A stretch of DNA of 64,000 nucleotides, from contig NZ_PXYA01000001.1 in the NCBI RefSeq assembly GCF_003841405.1, positions 1,054,001 through 1,118,000 of the forward strand, in the 5' to 3' direction. This DNA comes from Tetragenococcus halophilus subsp. halophilus DSM 20339. Lineage in GTDB: Bacteria; Bacillota; Bacilli; Lactobacillales; Enterococcaceae. Made by a program: the position numbers and the translations under genes. Below, piece by piece: positions 21,883 through 29,982 of the stretch (the stretch's first letter is position 1; every line of letters begins with the position of its first letter). The notes beneath the pieces are model-generated. The model was not told the DNA's origin. It saw nothing but the letters and a program-made list of their open reading frames with translations, and ran no database searches.

Positions 21883-23750
21883 GATTTCCGCCCCTCCCGT
21901 CGCACCGTACGTACGGTTCTCGTATACGGCGCTCCATTTGTATTGTTTTCACGCTTGATTAAGATAGTAATTTAAAGGATTGACCAATCCAGGTCGATCC
22001 TTTTTCTTTATGGCTAAAACTTTCGGACTTAGGGTAAAATTGACGACGTCCATGCCACATTTCCTATACCAACCTAATCTCGAATTTGCCACCTTATAAA
22101 TATTTTCTTTGGTAAAATGGCATTTGAATAATCGGTTTAATTGTTGTAGATTCGTATAGATTCGTTGTGGCAGTTTCCATTGCTTTATGATGATCACTCG
22201 GACTTTATGTCGTAACCATTGCCCAAACTTTGCTAGATAGGTTTTCATATTCCCGATACGGTAGTAATTGATCCAGCCTCTTATCGTTTGGTTGAGTTTC
22301 GTGAATGTCACCGCTAAGGGTCGTGACACAGCCTGTTTTCTTTTAAGGATGGCTTTCGTTTTATCATAGAGCTTTGTTTTACTGACTTTGCTCGGTTTAC
22401 ACTGCCAACCCTTCTGGTTCTTCCAGAAGGTAAACCCTAAAAATTGACTCTGTGTCGGTCGTACCACCTTGGTTTTTGTGACGTTCACTCGTAAGAAAAG
22501 CTTTCTTTCAATCCAACTCGTAATAGATTTCATTACACGATTGGCTGCCCGCTCACTTTTGACAAAGATATCCGTATCATCCGCATAACGGACAAAATAG
22601 AGTCCTCTTGCTTCTAGTTCTTTATCCAATTTGTCCAGATAAATATTCGCTAAAATGGGACTTAAAGGTCCGCCTTGCGGAACGCCCGTTTCATTCGGAC
22701 GAACAAAGCCATTTTCCATAATCCCTGCTTTTAAGAAAACACGTATTAAGTGAAGCGTTTCTCTATCTTTGACCCGTTCTCTAAGGGTCGAGATTAATTT
22801 ATCATGATGAACCGTATCAAAATATTTCTCAATGTCCATATCAATGAGCCATTCATAACCTTCATTCAAGTAATCAAGAACTTTTTCAATCGCTTGATGT
22901 GCACTTCGATTGGGACGAAAACCATAACTGCTTTCACTGAAGTGAACATCGAAAATGCGACTCAGCTGTTGCGCGGTTGCTTGTTGTACCACACGGTCCA
23001 CGACACTTGGAATCCCTAAAGGTCTTTGTTTTCCATCGGGCTTAGGGATATAAACTCGTTTGACTGTTTTCGGACGGTAAGTCATCGATCGAATCTCTTG
23101 AACAAGGGAATGTCCGTGTTGATAGAAATAATGGTCAAGTTCGTCGACTGTCATTTTATCAACACCCGGAGCGCCTTTATTCTTTTTGACCTGCTCGATG
23201 GCTTGTCTCATGTTTTGCTGGCTCGTGATCTTTTCAATGAATCTCATGCGCTGTTCCTCCTCTAGGTGTAGATGGATCCAAGATCGTCCTCACTACTTTT
23301 CCCATCGATAGTTACGTTCTACCGTTCTAGGGTATCCTCGTTTCCGGACTGCTTGGATATTTTCTTCTAGCGATTCACACTATACAAACATTCAGCCCTT
23401 CACTACATGTAATATCATAGCTACTATGGCCTCGGCTGACTTCTTACGACAAACCTTTTTCGACCGTTCGCAAACGTCCGTAAGATCTCCCAGGGTAAGA
23501 CACTTATCTTTCTCTCCACAACCTCTTGATTTACTGTCTTGGTTTTACGTTTACCTTTTGGACTTCGGCTTGATATGCAGCCTTATCCCCCATTTAGCCT
23601 CATCAAGTTCCTGTGCGTAGGTTCAAGAGATTTGCGCCACCACTTCCTTCACCCCATCATCGCTGATTTCGGCTTGTGGCTCGCTACACTTGGCGGTAAC
23701 TACCCGTGACTAGACTTTCACTAGCTAGATAAATGCCATGCCTGGCACAC
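21863..23750 (-). mobile_element. Group II intron, probably class C, with intact maturase gene
   Basis: On the minus strand the element starts with GTGTGCC at 23750. Ribozyme domains I-III fill 23248-23750, domain IV holds the maturase gene, and domain V (ending CGTACGTACGGTGC) is at about 21903-21938. I put the 3' end at CTACCCTAT (21863) by analogy with CTACTCGAT in the two introns near 57.7 and 59.5 kb; it could be off by a few bases. The 5' exon is the T-tract of the siderophore operon terminator, the kind of site that group IIC introns use. The maturase has no endonuclease domain. Confidence 0.85.
21949..23247 (-). CDS. ltrA: Group II intron-encoded reverse transcriptase/maturase
   Basis: A 432-residue protein. 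RT fingers-palm motifs are GAPGVDKMTVDE, RPLGIPSVVDRVVQQA, DMDIEKYFDTV, GVPQGGPLSPILANIYL and the catalytic YADD in VRYADDTDIFV. The maturase X domain follows (LNQTIRGWINYYRIG, and the C-terminal NSRLGWYRK). There is no HNH endonuclease. It is needed for splicing and mobility of the intron that contains it. AGGAGG lies 8 bp before the ATG. The frame is intact, unlike the two maturase genes at 57.7-61 kb. Confidence 0.95.
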   Translation of the reverse strand: MRFIEKITSQQNMRQAIEQVKKNKGAPGVDKMTVDELDHYFYQHGHSLVQEIRSMTYRPKTVKRVYIPKPDGKQRPLGIPSVVDRVVQQATAQQLSRIFDVHFSESSYGFRPNRSAHQAIEKVLDYLNEGYEWLIDMDIEKYFDTVHHDKLISTLRERVKDRETLHLIRVFLKAGIMENGFVRPNETGVPQGGPLSPILANIYLDKLDKELEARGLYFVRYADDTDIFVKSERAANRVMKSITSWIERKLFLRVNVTKTKVVRPTQSQFLGFTFWKNQKGWQCKPSKVSKTKLYDKTKAILKRKQAVSRPLAVTFTKLNQTIRGWINYYRIGNMKTYLAKFGQWLRHKVRVIIIKQWKLPQRIYTNLQQLNRLFKCHFTKENIYKVANSRLGWYRKCGMDVVNFTLSPKVLAIKKKDRPGLVNPLNYYLNQA

Positions 23751-23753
23751 ATA

Positions 23754-23785
23754 ATTAAAAAAGCAGCGGCAATCCCGCTGCTCTT
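23754..23785. terminator. Terminator of the siderophore transporter operon
   Basis: AGCAGCGG (23762-23769) pairs with CCGCTGCT (23775-23782), followed on the minus strand by TTTTTT and then AATTAT up to the intron boundary. Before the insertion it probably also terminated the convergent exporter gene. Confidence 0.92.
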
Positions 23786-24781
23786 TTAATTTATACTTAC
23801 TTGATTCTTTTTTAATAAACGGAAAATAAAATAAGGAGCACCGATAATCGATACAATAATACCAGCCGCCATTTCTCCATTAGTTAAAATAACACGTCCT
23901 AAAATATCACTGTATAATAAAAGCAAACTGCCTATAAAAACCGACATGAGAAGAGCATGATTATTTTTTCGATTCACAATATTTTTTGCTAAGTGAGGTG
24001 CAATTAGACCAATAAAACTAATACTTCCGGCAACAGACACGCTGACTGCTGCTAAAATCACCGCGCTAATAAGATAAAAAAGTTGTTTTTTCTTCAAAGG
24101 AACGCCTAAAGCGATAGCTTCCTCATCTCCCAAGCTGATCACTTCTAAACTTTTTCCTTGAAATAAAATAAAGGGTAATAAAATAAGCAAAGCAGGAAAA
24201 ATCATAAGAACATGGTTCCAAGTTGTTCCCCAAATCGTTCCTGCTAACCAGGAAGTTACAAAGCGATAACTATCTTGTGAAATACGAACAGTACCAATTA
24301 ATGTTAAAGCTGAAATACCTGCATTAACTGCTATTCCAGCTAGTAATAAACGATTTGGATCAAATTTTTCTTTTTGCTTGCCACAAAAATAAACTAGAAA
24401 AGCAGCGAGAAAACTACCTAAACAAGCAATCAGCGGTAATAAATGACTTGATGTTTGGCTTGTAAAAAAGCCTAGATAAAGTAAAACAGTCAAACCAGCA
24501 CCAGCGTTGATCCCTAAAATCCCCGGATCGGCTAAATCGTTATGAGTAACTCCTTGAAATAAATAACCTGAAGCCGCCAGTCCAGCGCCAGCCAAAATAG
24601 AAACCAGTGTACGAGGCAGACGAAAATCTAGGACAACTAACTGATGAGCTGGTGTTCCCTGATTTGCTAACACGGCTAAAAGTTCTTTAAAAGATAAAGG
24701 AATCGTACCAATAATAAGGCTTAAAATTAGCCCAGTAACTAATAAAATGCCCAATAGTAGCCAAAAAGCTCCTTTTTTCAT
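23786..24781 (-). CDS. Iron-siderophore ABC transporter permease (FecCD family), second subunit
   Basis: A 331-residue membrane protein with about nine to ten helices. The FecCD signatures are RLPRTLVSILAGAGLAASGYLFQGVTHN and GSISFIGLIAPHLAKNIV, the latter near the ATPase-coupling loop. It forms a heterodimeric permease with the 24778-25758 product. The ATG overlaps the stop of the upstream gene (ATGA), so translation is coupled. GGAGGGG precedes the start. It is the last gene of the operon. Confidence 0.92.
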   Translation of the reverse strand: MKKGAFWLLLGILLVTGLILSLIIGTIPLSFKELLAVLANQGTPAHQLVVLDFRLPRTLVSILAGAGLAASGYLFQGVTHNDLADPGILGINAGAGLTVLLYLGFFTSQTSSHLLPLIACLGSFLAAFLVYFCGKQKEKFDPNRLLLAGIAVNAGISALTLIGTVRISQDSYRFVTSWLAGTIWGTTWNHVLMIFPALLILLPFILFQGKSLEVISLGDEEAIALGVPLKKKQLFYLISAVILAAVSVSVAGSISFIGLIAPHLAKNIVNRKNNHALLMSVFIGSLLLLYSDILGRVILTNGEMAAGIIVSIIGAPYFIFRLLKKNQVSIN

Positions 24782-25758
24782 ACATTGCCCCTCCTGATTT
24801 GAATCAATAATAATGGCACGCCAATTAATGTAATGATGACGCCTACCGGAGTTTCTAAAGGTGGAGTAAACAGACGAGAGCCTATATCAGCTACAACAAA
24901 AAATAGAGCACCAAATAAAGTAGCAGCAGGAATAACAAAACGGTAATCATGACCCACAAAAAAGCGTACGACATGAGGAACAATCAAACCTAAAAAGCTG
25001 ATCGTCCCCACTAAAGAAACAGCAGTACCTGCTAGTAACAACACACAAAGCATACTCTTTTCGCGAATTCTTTGTGGTTTTTTCCCTAAAGAAACAGCTG
25101 TTTCATCTCCCATCTCTAGTAAAGTCACTTGCTTAGTGATCAGCCAAGAACCGATAAGGCCCACTAATATTACAGGAAGAGCCACTTTAAGCTGTGGCCA
25201 GGTAACATTTCCACTACCTCCTACAAACCAGAAAGTGATCTCTTGATTTAAGTTAAACAACAAACGGATACTTTGACTTAAAGCTGTAAAAAACGATCCG
25301 ATCGCAGCGCCTAAAAGTACCATATAAATAGGCGAGCGCGCGAAAATACTTCGATTTGATGCTGCATAAATTACAGCTAATACGATTGCAGCGCCAATAA
25401 AAGAAGACAGAATAGTTACAAAGGGTGTGGGTGTAGTTGAAAAAGCAAAAGCCAGAGCAAGGCCCAAACCAGCGCCAGCATTAATCCCTAAAAGTCCCGA
25501 ATCGGCGATAGGGTTATGCGTAATTCCTTGCATTAAAGCTCCTGAAGCGGCAAAAGCCGCTCCTACAGCTAAGGAGGCAATTGTACGCGGAAAGCGTAAA
25601 TAATATATTAATTGATGCGTTTGATTAGTTGTATCAAATCGTAAAAAAGAATCTCTTACTTCTTGCCAAGAATTTTCAATAGCACCATATTTTAAAGAAG
25701 ATACTGTTGCTATAATCAATAAAATGATTAGTAAAAAGAAAAACCAGTTTTTCTTCAT
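24778..25758 (-). CDS. Iron-siderophore ABC transporter permease (FecCD family), first subunit
   Basis: A 326-residue membrane protein of the FecCD family: RFPRTIASLAVGAAFAASGALMQGITHN and GTISFLGLIVPHVVRFFVG. I start at ATG 25758 because GAGGAG lies 6 bp upstream; the TTG at 25764 overlaps that site. It follows the ATPase stop by two bases and overlaps the next permease by four, a tightly packed operon. It pairs with the second permease to move a ferric siderophore across the membrane. Confidence 0.92.
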   Translation of the reverse strand: MKKNWFFFLLIILLIIATVSSLKYGAIENSWQEVRDSFLRFDTTNQTHQLIYYLRFPRTIASLAVGAAFAASGALMQGITHNPIADSGLLGINAGAGLGLALAFAFSTTPTPFVTILSSFIGAAIVLAVIYAASNRSIFARSPIYMVLLGAAIGSFFTALSQSIRLLFNLNQEITFWFVGGSGNVTWPQLKVALPVILVGLIGSWLITKQVTLLEMGDETAVSLGKKPQRIREKSMLCVLLLAGTAVSLVGTISFLGLIVPHVVRFFVGHDYRFVIPAATLFGALFFVVADIGSRLFTPPLETPVGVIITLIGVPLLLIQIRRGNV

Positions 25759-25760
25759 GA

Positions 25761-26546
25761 TCAACTCCTCACTAAATCATAAGAAAGAATAAATGGCTTT
25801 TGATTTTTCTTTGAAAGCACAACTTCTGGCTGAATATCAAACAGTTCTAATAAACGTTCTGCTGTGAACACTTCTTGCGGTTCCCCTTTTAATATTAGCT
25901 GACCTTGTTTTAGCCCTATAATATAATCGGAAAATTGCGCCGCATGATTTAAATCATGAATCGTCATTAGAATCGTTTTACCTTGTCGATTAATATCTTC
26001 TAATAGATAAAGGATTTCCAACTGATGGGCAGGATCCAAAGAAGAAATAGGTTCATCTAAAATTAGAATATCTGTATCTTGAGCCAAGGCCATAGCAATC
26101 CAAACACGTTGCTGTTGTCCTCCTGATAAAGTATTTAATGTTCGTTGTTTTAATTCCAACAAGCCGGTTACTTCCAGTGCCCATTGAATCAATTCGTGAT
26201 CTTCTTTTTGCAAACCAGCAAAACTCTTCTGATAAGGGAAACGTCCATAAGCAACGATTTCTGCGACACTCAATCCATTGATTACATTGTTTTTTTGCGA
26301 TAAAGAAGCGATTTTTTTCGCCACAGATTTAGTATTTAGCGTATTGATATCTTCTCCATTGATGTGGACGCTTCCATTTTCAGGCAATAAAATTCGTGCC
26401 AATGTCTTAAGCAGCGTTGTTTTTCCACTTCCATTAGGACCGATCATGCTTGTGATTTTTTTATCAGGAATTTCTAAACTTATATCTTTCAAAACTATCT
26501 GCTTTTCATAGCCACAGTAAATGCTATTTGTCGCTAATTTTGTCAT
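25761..26546 (-). CDS. Iron-siderophore ABC transporter ATP-binding protein
   Basis: A 261-residue cytoplasmic ATPase. Walker A is GPNGSGKTT, the signature LSGGQQQRV, Walker B ILILDEP, and the H-loop is in TIHDLNHA. It belongs to the FepC/FhuC group, with the typical HINGEDINTL and LVRS tail. I choose ATG 26546 over the upstream in-frame TTG at 26585, which would extend the protein by 13 basic residues without a ribosome site. It is the first gene of the ATPase-permease-permease operon. Confidence 0.92.
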   Translation of the reverse strand: MTKLATNSIYCGYEKQIVLKDISLEIPDKKITSMIGPNGSGKTTLLKTLARILLPENGSVHINGEDINTLNTKSVAKKIASLSQKNNVINGLSVAEIVAYGRFPYQKSFAGLQKEDHELIQWALEVTGLLELKQRTLNTLSGGQQQRVWIAMALAQDTDILILDEPISSLDPAHQLEILYLLEDINRQGKTILMTIHDLNHAAQFSDYIIGLKQGQLILKGEPQEVFTAERLLELFDIQPEVVLSKKNQKPFILSYDLVRS

Positions 26547-26584
26547 AAACCCCACTCTTTTCTTTCTAGTGATAACTCTTCTCA

Positions 26585-26613
26585 ATTATCTCTTTTTCTA
26601 GTGACTTCGTCAA
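26585..26613 (-). promoter_or_regulatory. Promoter of the siderophore ABC operon
   Basis: On the minus strand TTGACG, a 17-bp spacer, then GATAAT. It is back to back with the lipoprotein promoter. Confidence 0.7.
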
Positions 26614-26652
26614 CCTTTGAGCAAAAAAATTTTTGCTTTAACTAAAACTTTG

Positions 26653-26681
26653 TTGACTTCTAATAGATGATTTGTGATAAT
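26653..26681 (+). promoter_or_regulatory. Promoter of the siderophore-binding lipoprotein gene
   Basis: TTGACT, a 17-bp spacer, then GATAAT. The predicted start point falls at the Fur box. Confidence 0.75.
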
Positions 26682-26687
26682 ATTAAC

Positions 26688-26702
26688 TGATAACGGTTAT
26701 CA
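26688..26702 (+). promoter_or_regulatory. Fur box
   Basis: TGATAACGGTTATCA is a perfect 7-1-7 inverted repeat, one base per arm away from the classical TGATAATNATTATCA. It overlaps the expected transcription start, so iron-loaded Fur would block the promoter. Confidence 0.8.
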
Positions 26703-26724
26703 TTTGTAAAAAAGGAGAAAAATT

Positions 26725-27663
26725 ATGATAAAAAGGGTTCTACCATTTACTATGCTATGTTTATTTGCTGTTTTTTTAGTTTCTTGTGAAAATTCGAACT
26801 CATCAACCGACTCTGACACTAATGCTGAAACTCAAACTCGAACTTTAACCGATGCGCAGGATAACGAGGTCGAAATTCCTGATCAAGCAGAAAGAATCAT
26901 CGCTCCTTATTTAGAAGATTACTTAATCGCTTTGGATGAACAACCAGTCGCTCAATGGACAGTCGGAGAAGGTCAAATTCAAGAGTATCTGCAAGATGAT
27001 TTAAAAGATATTCCGACAATTAATTTTGATTTACCTTATGAAGATGTCTTAAACTTTGAACCGGACTTATTACTTATTGAATCAGATGCTACTGTCGAAG
27101 GCGGCAAGTATGAAGAGTATGAAAAAATTGCTCCCACCTATGTTGTAAAAAATGGTGAAGACATATCCTGGGAAGAGCGTCTGGAAGATTTAGGCCAAGT
27201 ATTTGATAAAAAAGAACAAGCAGAAAAAGTCGAAACAAATTACCAAGAAGAGGTAACAAAAGCACAAGACCAACTGCAAAATGAAATTGACGGAAACTCT
27301 GTAGCCGTAATTTGGGTTACCAATAACTCAGCGTTTATGGTGGCCAAAGACCGGTCAAGCGGAAGATTATTATACGAAGATTTAGGCTTTGAAGTGCCCG
27401 AATTAACACAAGAAATTTCTGAAGATGCCGAAGCTGACTGGACGCAAGTTTCTTTAGAAAGCTTGTCACAATTGGATGCTGATTACCTTTTCTTGGTCAA
27501 TAGCGATGAAAGTGCTGAAATGTTTGACGATCCTTTGTGGAATAATATTCCTGCAGTAGAAAATGATCAGCTATTTGAATTTGGTCCAGATAGCAGCTGG
27601 CTTTATAACGGACCTATTGCCTATACTCAGATGTTAGATGATGTTAAAGAATCATTAGAATAA
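26725..27663 (+). CDS. Iron-siderophore-binding lipoprotein
   Basis: A 312-residue exported protein. A lipoprotein signal peptide ends in LVSC with Cys21 as lipid anchor, followed by a Ser/Asp-rich linker and a type III periplasmic-binding fold (TLTDAQDNEVEIPDQAERII, DVLNFEPDLLLIES, LSQLDADYLFLV). It would capture a ferric siderophore for the divergent ATPase-permease operon. The protein is markedly acidic. AAAGGAG precedes the ATG. It is under a Fur box. The exact ligand cannot be read from the sequence. Confidence 0.9.
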   Translation: MIKRVLPFTMLCLFAVFLVSCENSNSSTDSDTNAETQTRTLTDAQDNEVEIPDQAERIIAPYLEDYLIALDEQPVAQWTVGEGQIQEYLQDDLKDIPTINFDLPYEDVLNFEPDLLLIESDATVEGGKYEEYEKIAPTYVVKNGEDISWEERLEDLGQVFDKKEQAEKVETNYQEEVTKAQDQLQNEIDGNSVAVIWVTNNSAFMVAKDRSSGRLLYEDLGFEVPELTQEISEDAEADWTQVSLESLSQLDADYLFLVNSDESAEMFDDPLWNNIPAVENDQLFEFGPDSSWLYNGPIAYTQMLDDVKESLE

Positions 27664-27665
27664 AT

Positions 27666-27705
27666 AAAAAGCGTTGACCTCGTTTTATTACGTCAACGCT
27701 TTTTA
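27666..27705. terminator. Bidirectional terminator
   Basis: AAAAAGCGTTGAC pairs with GTCAACGCTTTTT between the lipoprotein and epimerase genes. Confidence 0.92.
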
Positions 27706-27766
27706 TTATCACATTGATTCTTTCATTTTTGTCTTCTTTTAAACACGCACGCTTATGTTAATAAAC

Positions 27767-28441
27767 TTATCTATAAGTGTTAATCGCCTGGCGAACTGCT
27801 TGAATACGTTTTTGATAACTATTCGCATCATCACCTTGAAATAAGGCCGATGTTCCCAGCACAAAAACATCTGGCATAGCTTCTTTCATCCAAGAAATCG
27901 TTTGTGTATTTATATTGCCATCTACTTCGATTAACGGCTGGATGTTTCTTTGAGCTAAAATATTTTTTAGCTCACGTAATTTTTCCAATGTTTCTTGATG
28001 AAAGTTTTGTCCCGCAAAGCCAGTGGGAACCGTCATTAGCAGAATCTGATCTACTTCATCAATATAAGGTAGAATATCTTCCAAAGGAGTCGCTGGATTT
28101 AATGCTAGTGAAGGCTTAATGCCATAACTTTTCAATCGTTTGATTAAAAGAACTGGGTGAGCTGCTGTTTCAACATGAAAAGAAATCGTTTCAGGCTGTA
28201 AAAAACGAAACATTTCAACAAATTTTTCTGGCATTTCAGTCGCTAAATGAATATCAAAAGGTAAAGATGTTTTCTTTTGCACGCTTGTCATCCACTCAGG
28301 GCCTAATGCTAAATTATCAACAAATACACCATCCATGACATCTAGATGTAATAAGTCACAACCTGCTTGTTCTAAGTAGTCTAGTTCTTTTTGAATATTT
28401 AACATATCCGCACACATCAATGAAGCTGCAATCTTTTCCAA
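27767..28441 (-). CDS. Ribulose-phosphate 3-epimerase family protein (AlsE-like)
   Basis: A 224-residue TIM barrel. Family motifs are HLDVMDGVFVDN, HLATEMPE, ISFHVETA, NPATPLED and the metal-binding IEVDGNIN. Its pairing with an ROK kinase, and VPTGFAGQNF where Rpe has a VNPGFGGQ-type loop, suggest a hexulose-6-phosphate epimerase such as D-allulose-6-phosphate 3-epimerase rather than the pentose pathway Rpe. The start is a TTG with AAAGGAGAGG upstream. It is the second gene after the kinase, 35 bp apart. Confidence 0.8.
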   Translation of the reverse strand: MEKIAASLMCADMLNIQKELDYLEQAGCDLLHLDVMDGVFVDNLALGPEWMTSVQKKTSLPFDIHLATEMPEKFVEMFRFLQPETISFHVETAAHPVLLIKRLKSYGIKPSLALNPATPLEDILPYIDEVDQILLMTVPTGFAGQNFHQETLEKLRELKNILAQRNIQPLIEVDGNINTQTISWMKEAMPDVFVLGTSALFQGDDANSYQKRIQAVRQAINTYR

Positions 28442-28476
28442 TATGAGCCTCTCCTTTAATAAAACATTTATCTTAA

Positions 28477-29382
28477 CTATTTCTCTTCTTTATTTAAAGT
28501 GATTTTCAAACTATAAACGGCACCGATAATTCCCGCTTCATTTTCGAATTTTGCCGGAACAATTTCAGGAAAATCCATATCTACCAGTGCACTATGTTCA
28601 TTTTGTAGTTGTTTATAAGCCATCTGCAACTCTTTTAAAAAGGTTTTATTAGCGCTAATTCCGCCGCCAATGACAACCATTGCAGGATCAAATACAACTG
28701 CAACATTTAAAATACCTTGCGCTAGTTTGCGATGAAATTTAGCTAATACGGTTTGTGCTAAATATTCACCATCTTCAGCACGATCATAGATCACACGAGC
28801 ATCATCGATTTTCTCACCAGATTTTAAATTATAAATTCGCAATAAACCAATGATGGTAGCTGCTTGTAAATTCATCGTACTTAAATTCAAATCATCTTGA
28901 TTATCATCTAAAAGCATCCAACCAAATTCACCTGCCCGCGCATGGGCACCACGATAAATCTCATTATTAACAACTAGACATCCGCCAATACCTGTACCAA
29001 CCACTAAACTAAGATAGTGCGCAACGTCTTGAGCTGCACCGCCCCATTTTTCCGCAATTGAAGCTGCATTTGCATCATTTTCTACATGCACAAATATCCC
29101 TGTGCGTTTAGCCATTTCTTCTTTAATATTAATCCCATATAAACACTTAATAGCACCAGCAGTCGTTAAATAACCATCTTCTTCAACTACACCTGGGACA
29201 GACATACCTACAGCTTTTATCGCATACTTTGTTTTATAATCAGAAATAATTTGAACAATATCGTCTAAAATTTCTTCTTTAGTTTTAGGCGTAGGAAAAT
29301 TTTTCTTATCCTTCATTGCGCCATCTTCATCTAATAATCCAATTTTAATTGAACTACCGCCAATATCTACACCTACATACAT
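28477..29382 (-). CDS. ROK-family sugar kinase
   Basis: A 301-residue cytoplasmic kinase. The ATP-binding GVDIGGSSIKIGL is at residues 3-15, catalytic ENDANAAS in the middle, then GTGIGG and HARAGEFG. The ROK zinc motif (CxCGxxGCxE) after the last block is missing; DDNQDDLNLST takes its place. It phosphorylates an aldohexose at C6, the sugar being unknown. Together with the downstream epimerase it resembles the allose kinase plus allulose-6-phosphate epimerase pair. There is no transporter next to it. Confidence 0.85.
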   Translation of the reverse strand: MYVGVDIGGSSIKIGLLDEDGAMKDKKNFPTPKTKEEILDDIVQIISDYKTKYAIKAVGMSVPGVVEEDGYLTTAGAIKCLYGINIKEEMAKRTGIFVHVENDANAASIAEKWGGAAQDVAHYLSLVVGTGIGGCLVVNNEIYRGAHARAGEFGWMLLDDNQDDLNLSTMNLQAATIIGLLRIYNLKSGEKIDDARVIYDRAEDGEYLAQTVLAKFHRKLAQGILNVAVVFDPAMVVIGGGISANKTFLKELQMAYKQLQNEHSALVDMDFPEIVPAKFENEAGIIGAVYSLKITLNKEEK

Positions 29383-29982
29383 ACCATGGATAATCCTTTC
29401 CTACAATTTCCTAGCATTTGAACGAACAACTTCTTTTTTTACCAACAAAAACATAAACAGCCTCATTTCTCTTATTGTAATAGATATTGATTTGAGATGC
29501 CACTGTAAAAGATTTTTCATAGTATATTAACATTGCAAATAAGGTCTTGAGTTTATTTTCAGAACGCTCATTAAGTAAAGTTATGGCCTAAAAGCGAATT
29601 TAGAACATAATTTTGATAAATTTATGAGATCGATAGAACAAAGAAAAACGAAACTTATGTTGTATTATAATAAATACAACATAAGAATTGGAAAACTATG
29701 TTGTATAAATGTAAATAGCACATAGATAATAAAAAGTAACGTTCTATTTAAATAAATACCCCATAGAAAATGAGAAACGATGATATATTTCAACAAAAGA
29801 AGTTATACACAAATGTTAGCGCCTCAAAGACAAACATTCTTTTAGATTTTCTAAGTTAAAGTAAAATTTCTATTGAAAATCACTTGATATAAAACATAAA
29901 ATGAAAGCGTAAGTTCGTCTTTTAACAACAGTAAGCAATTTATCTTTGCTGTTTCTAATTTTATACAAAGGAGCGAGAATAC
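29383..29982. other. 600-bp intergenic region without a gene
   Basis: A very AT-rich region between divergent genes. I see no coding frame with a ribosome site, no purine riboswitch and no obvious gene remnant. It contains the palindrome at 29654-29685 and a small hairpin at about 29926-29954. Confidence 0.6.
29654..29685. repeat. Perfect 13-bp palindrome, candidate operator
   Basis: CTTATGTTGTATT and AATACAACATAAG flank ATAATA. The half-site TATGTTGTAT recurs at 29697-29706, where CTATGT...ACATAG forms a looser second inverted repeat. There is no T-run, so it is not a terminator. It may be a repressor site for the divergent permease or kinase genes. Confidence 0.55.

Noticed and set aside
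29750..29982. Purine riboswitch ahead of the NCS2 permease
   Set aside because: The conserved three-way-junction loop sequences are not present.
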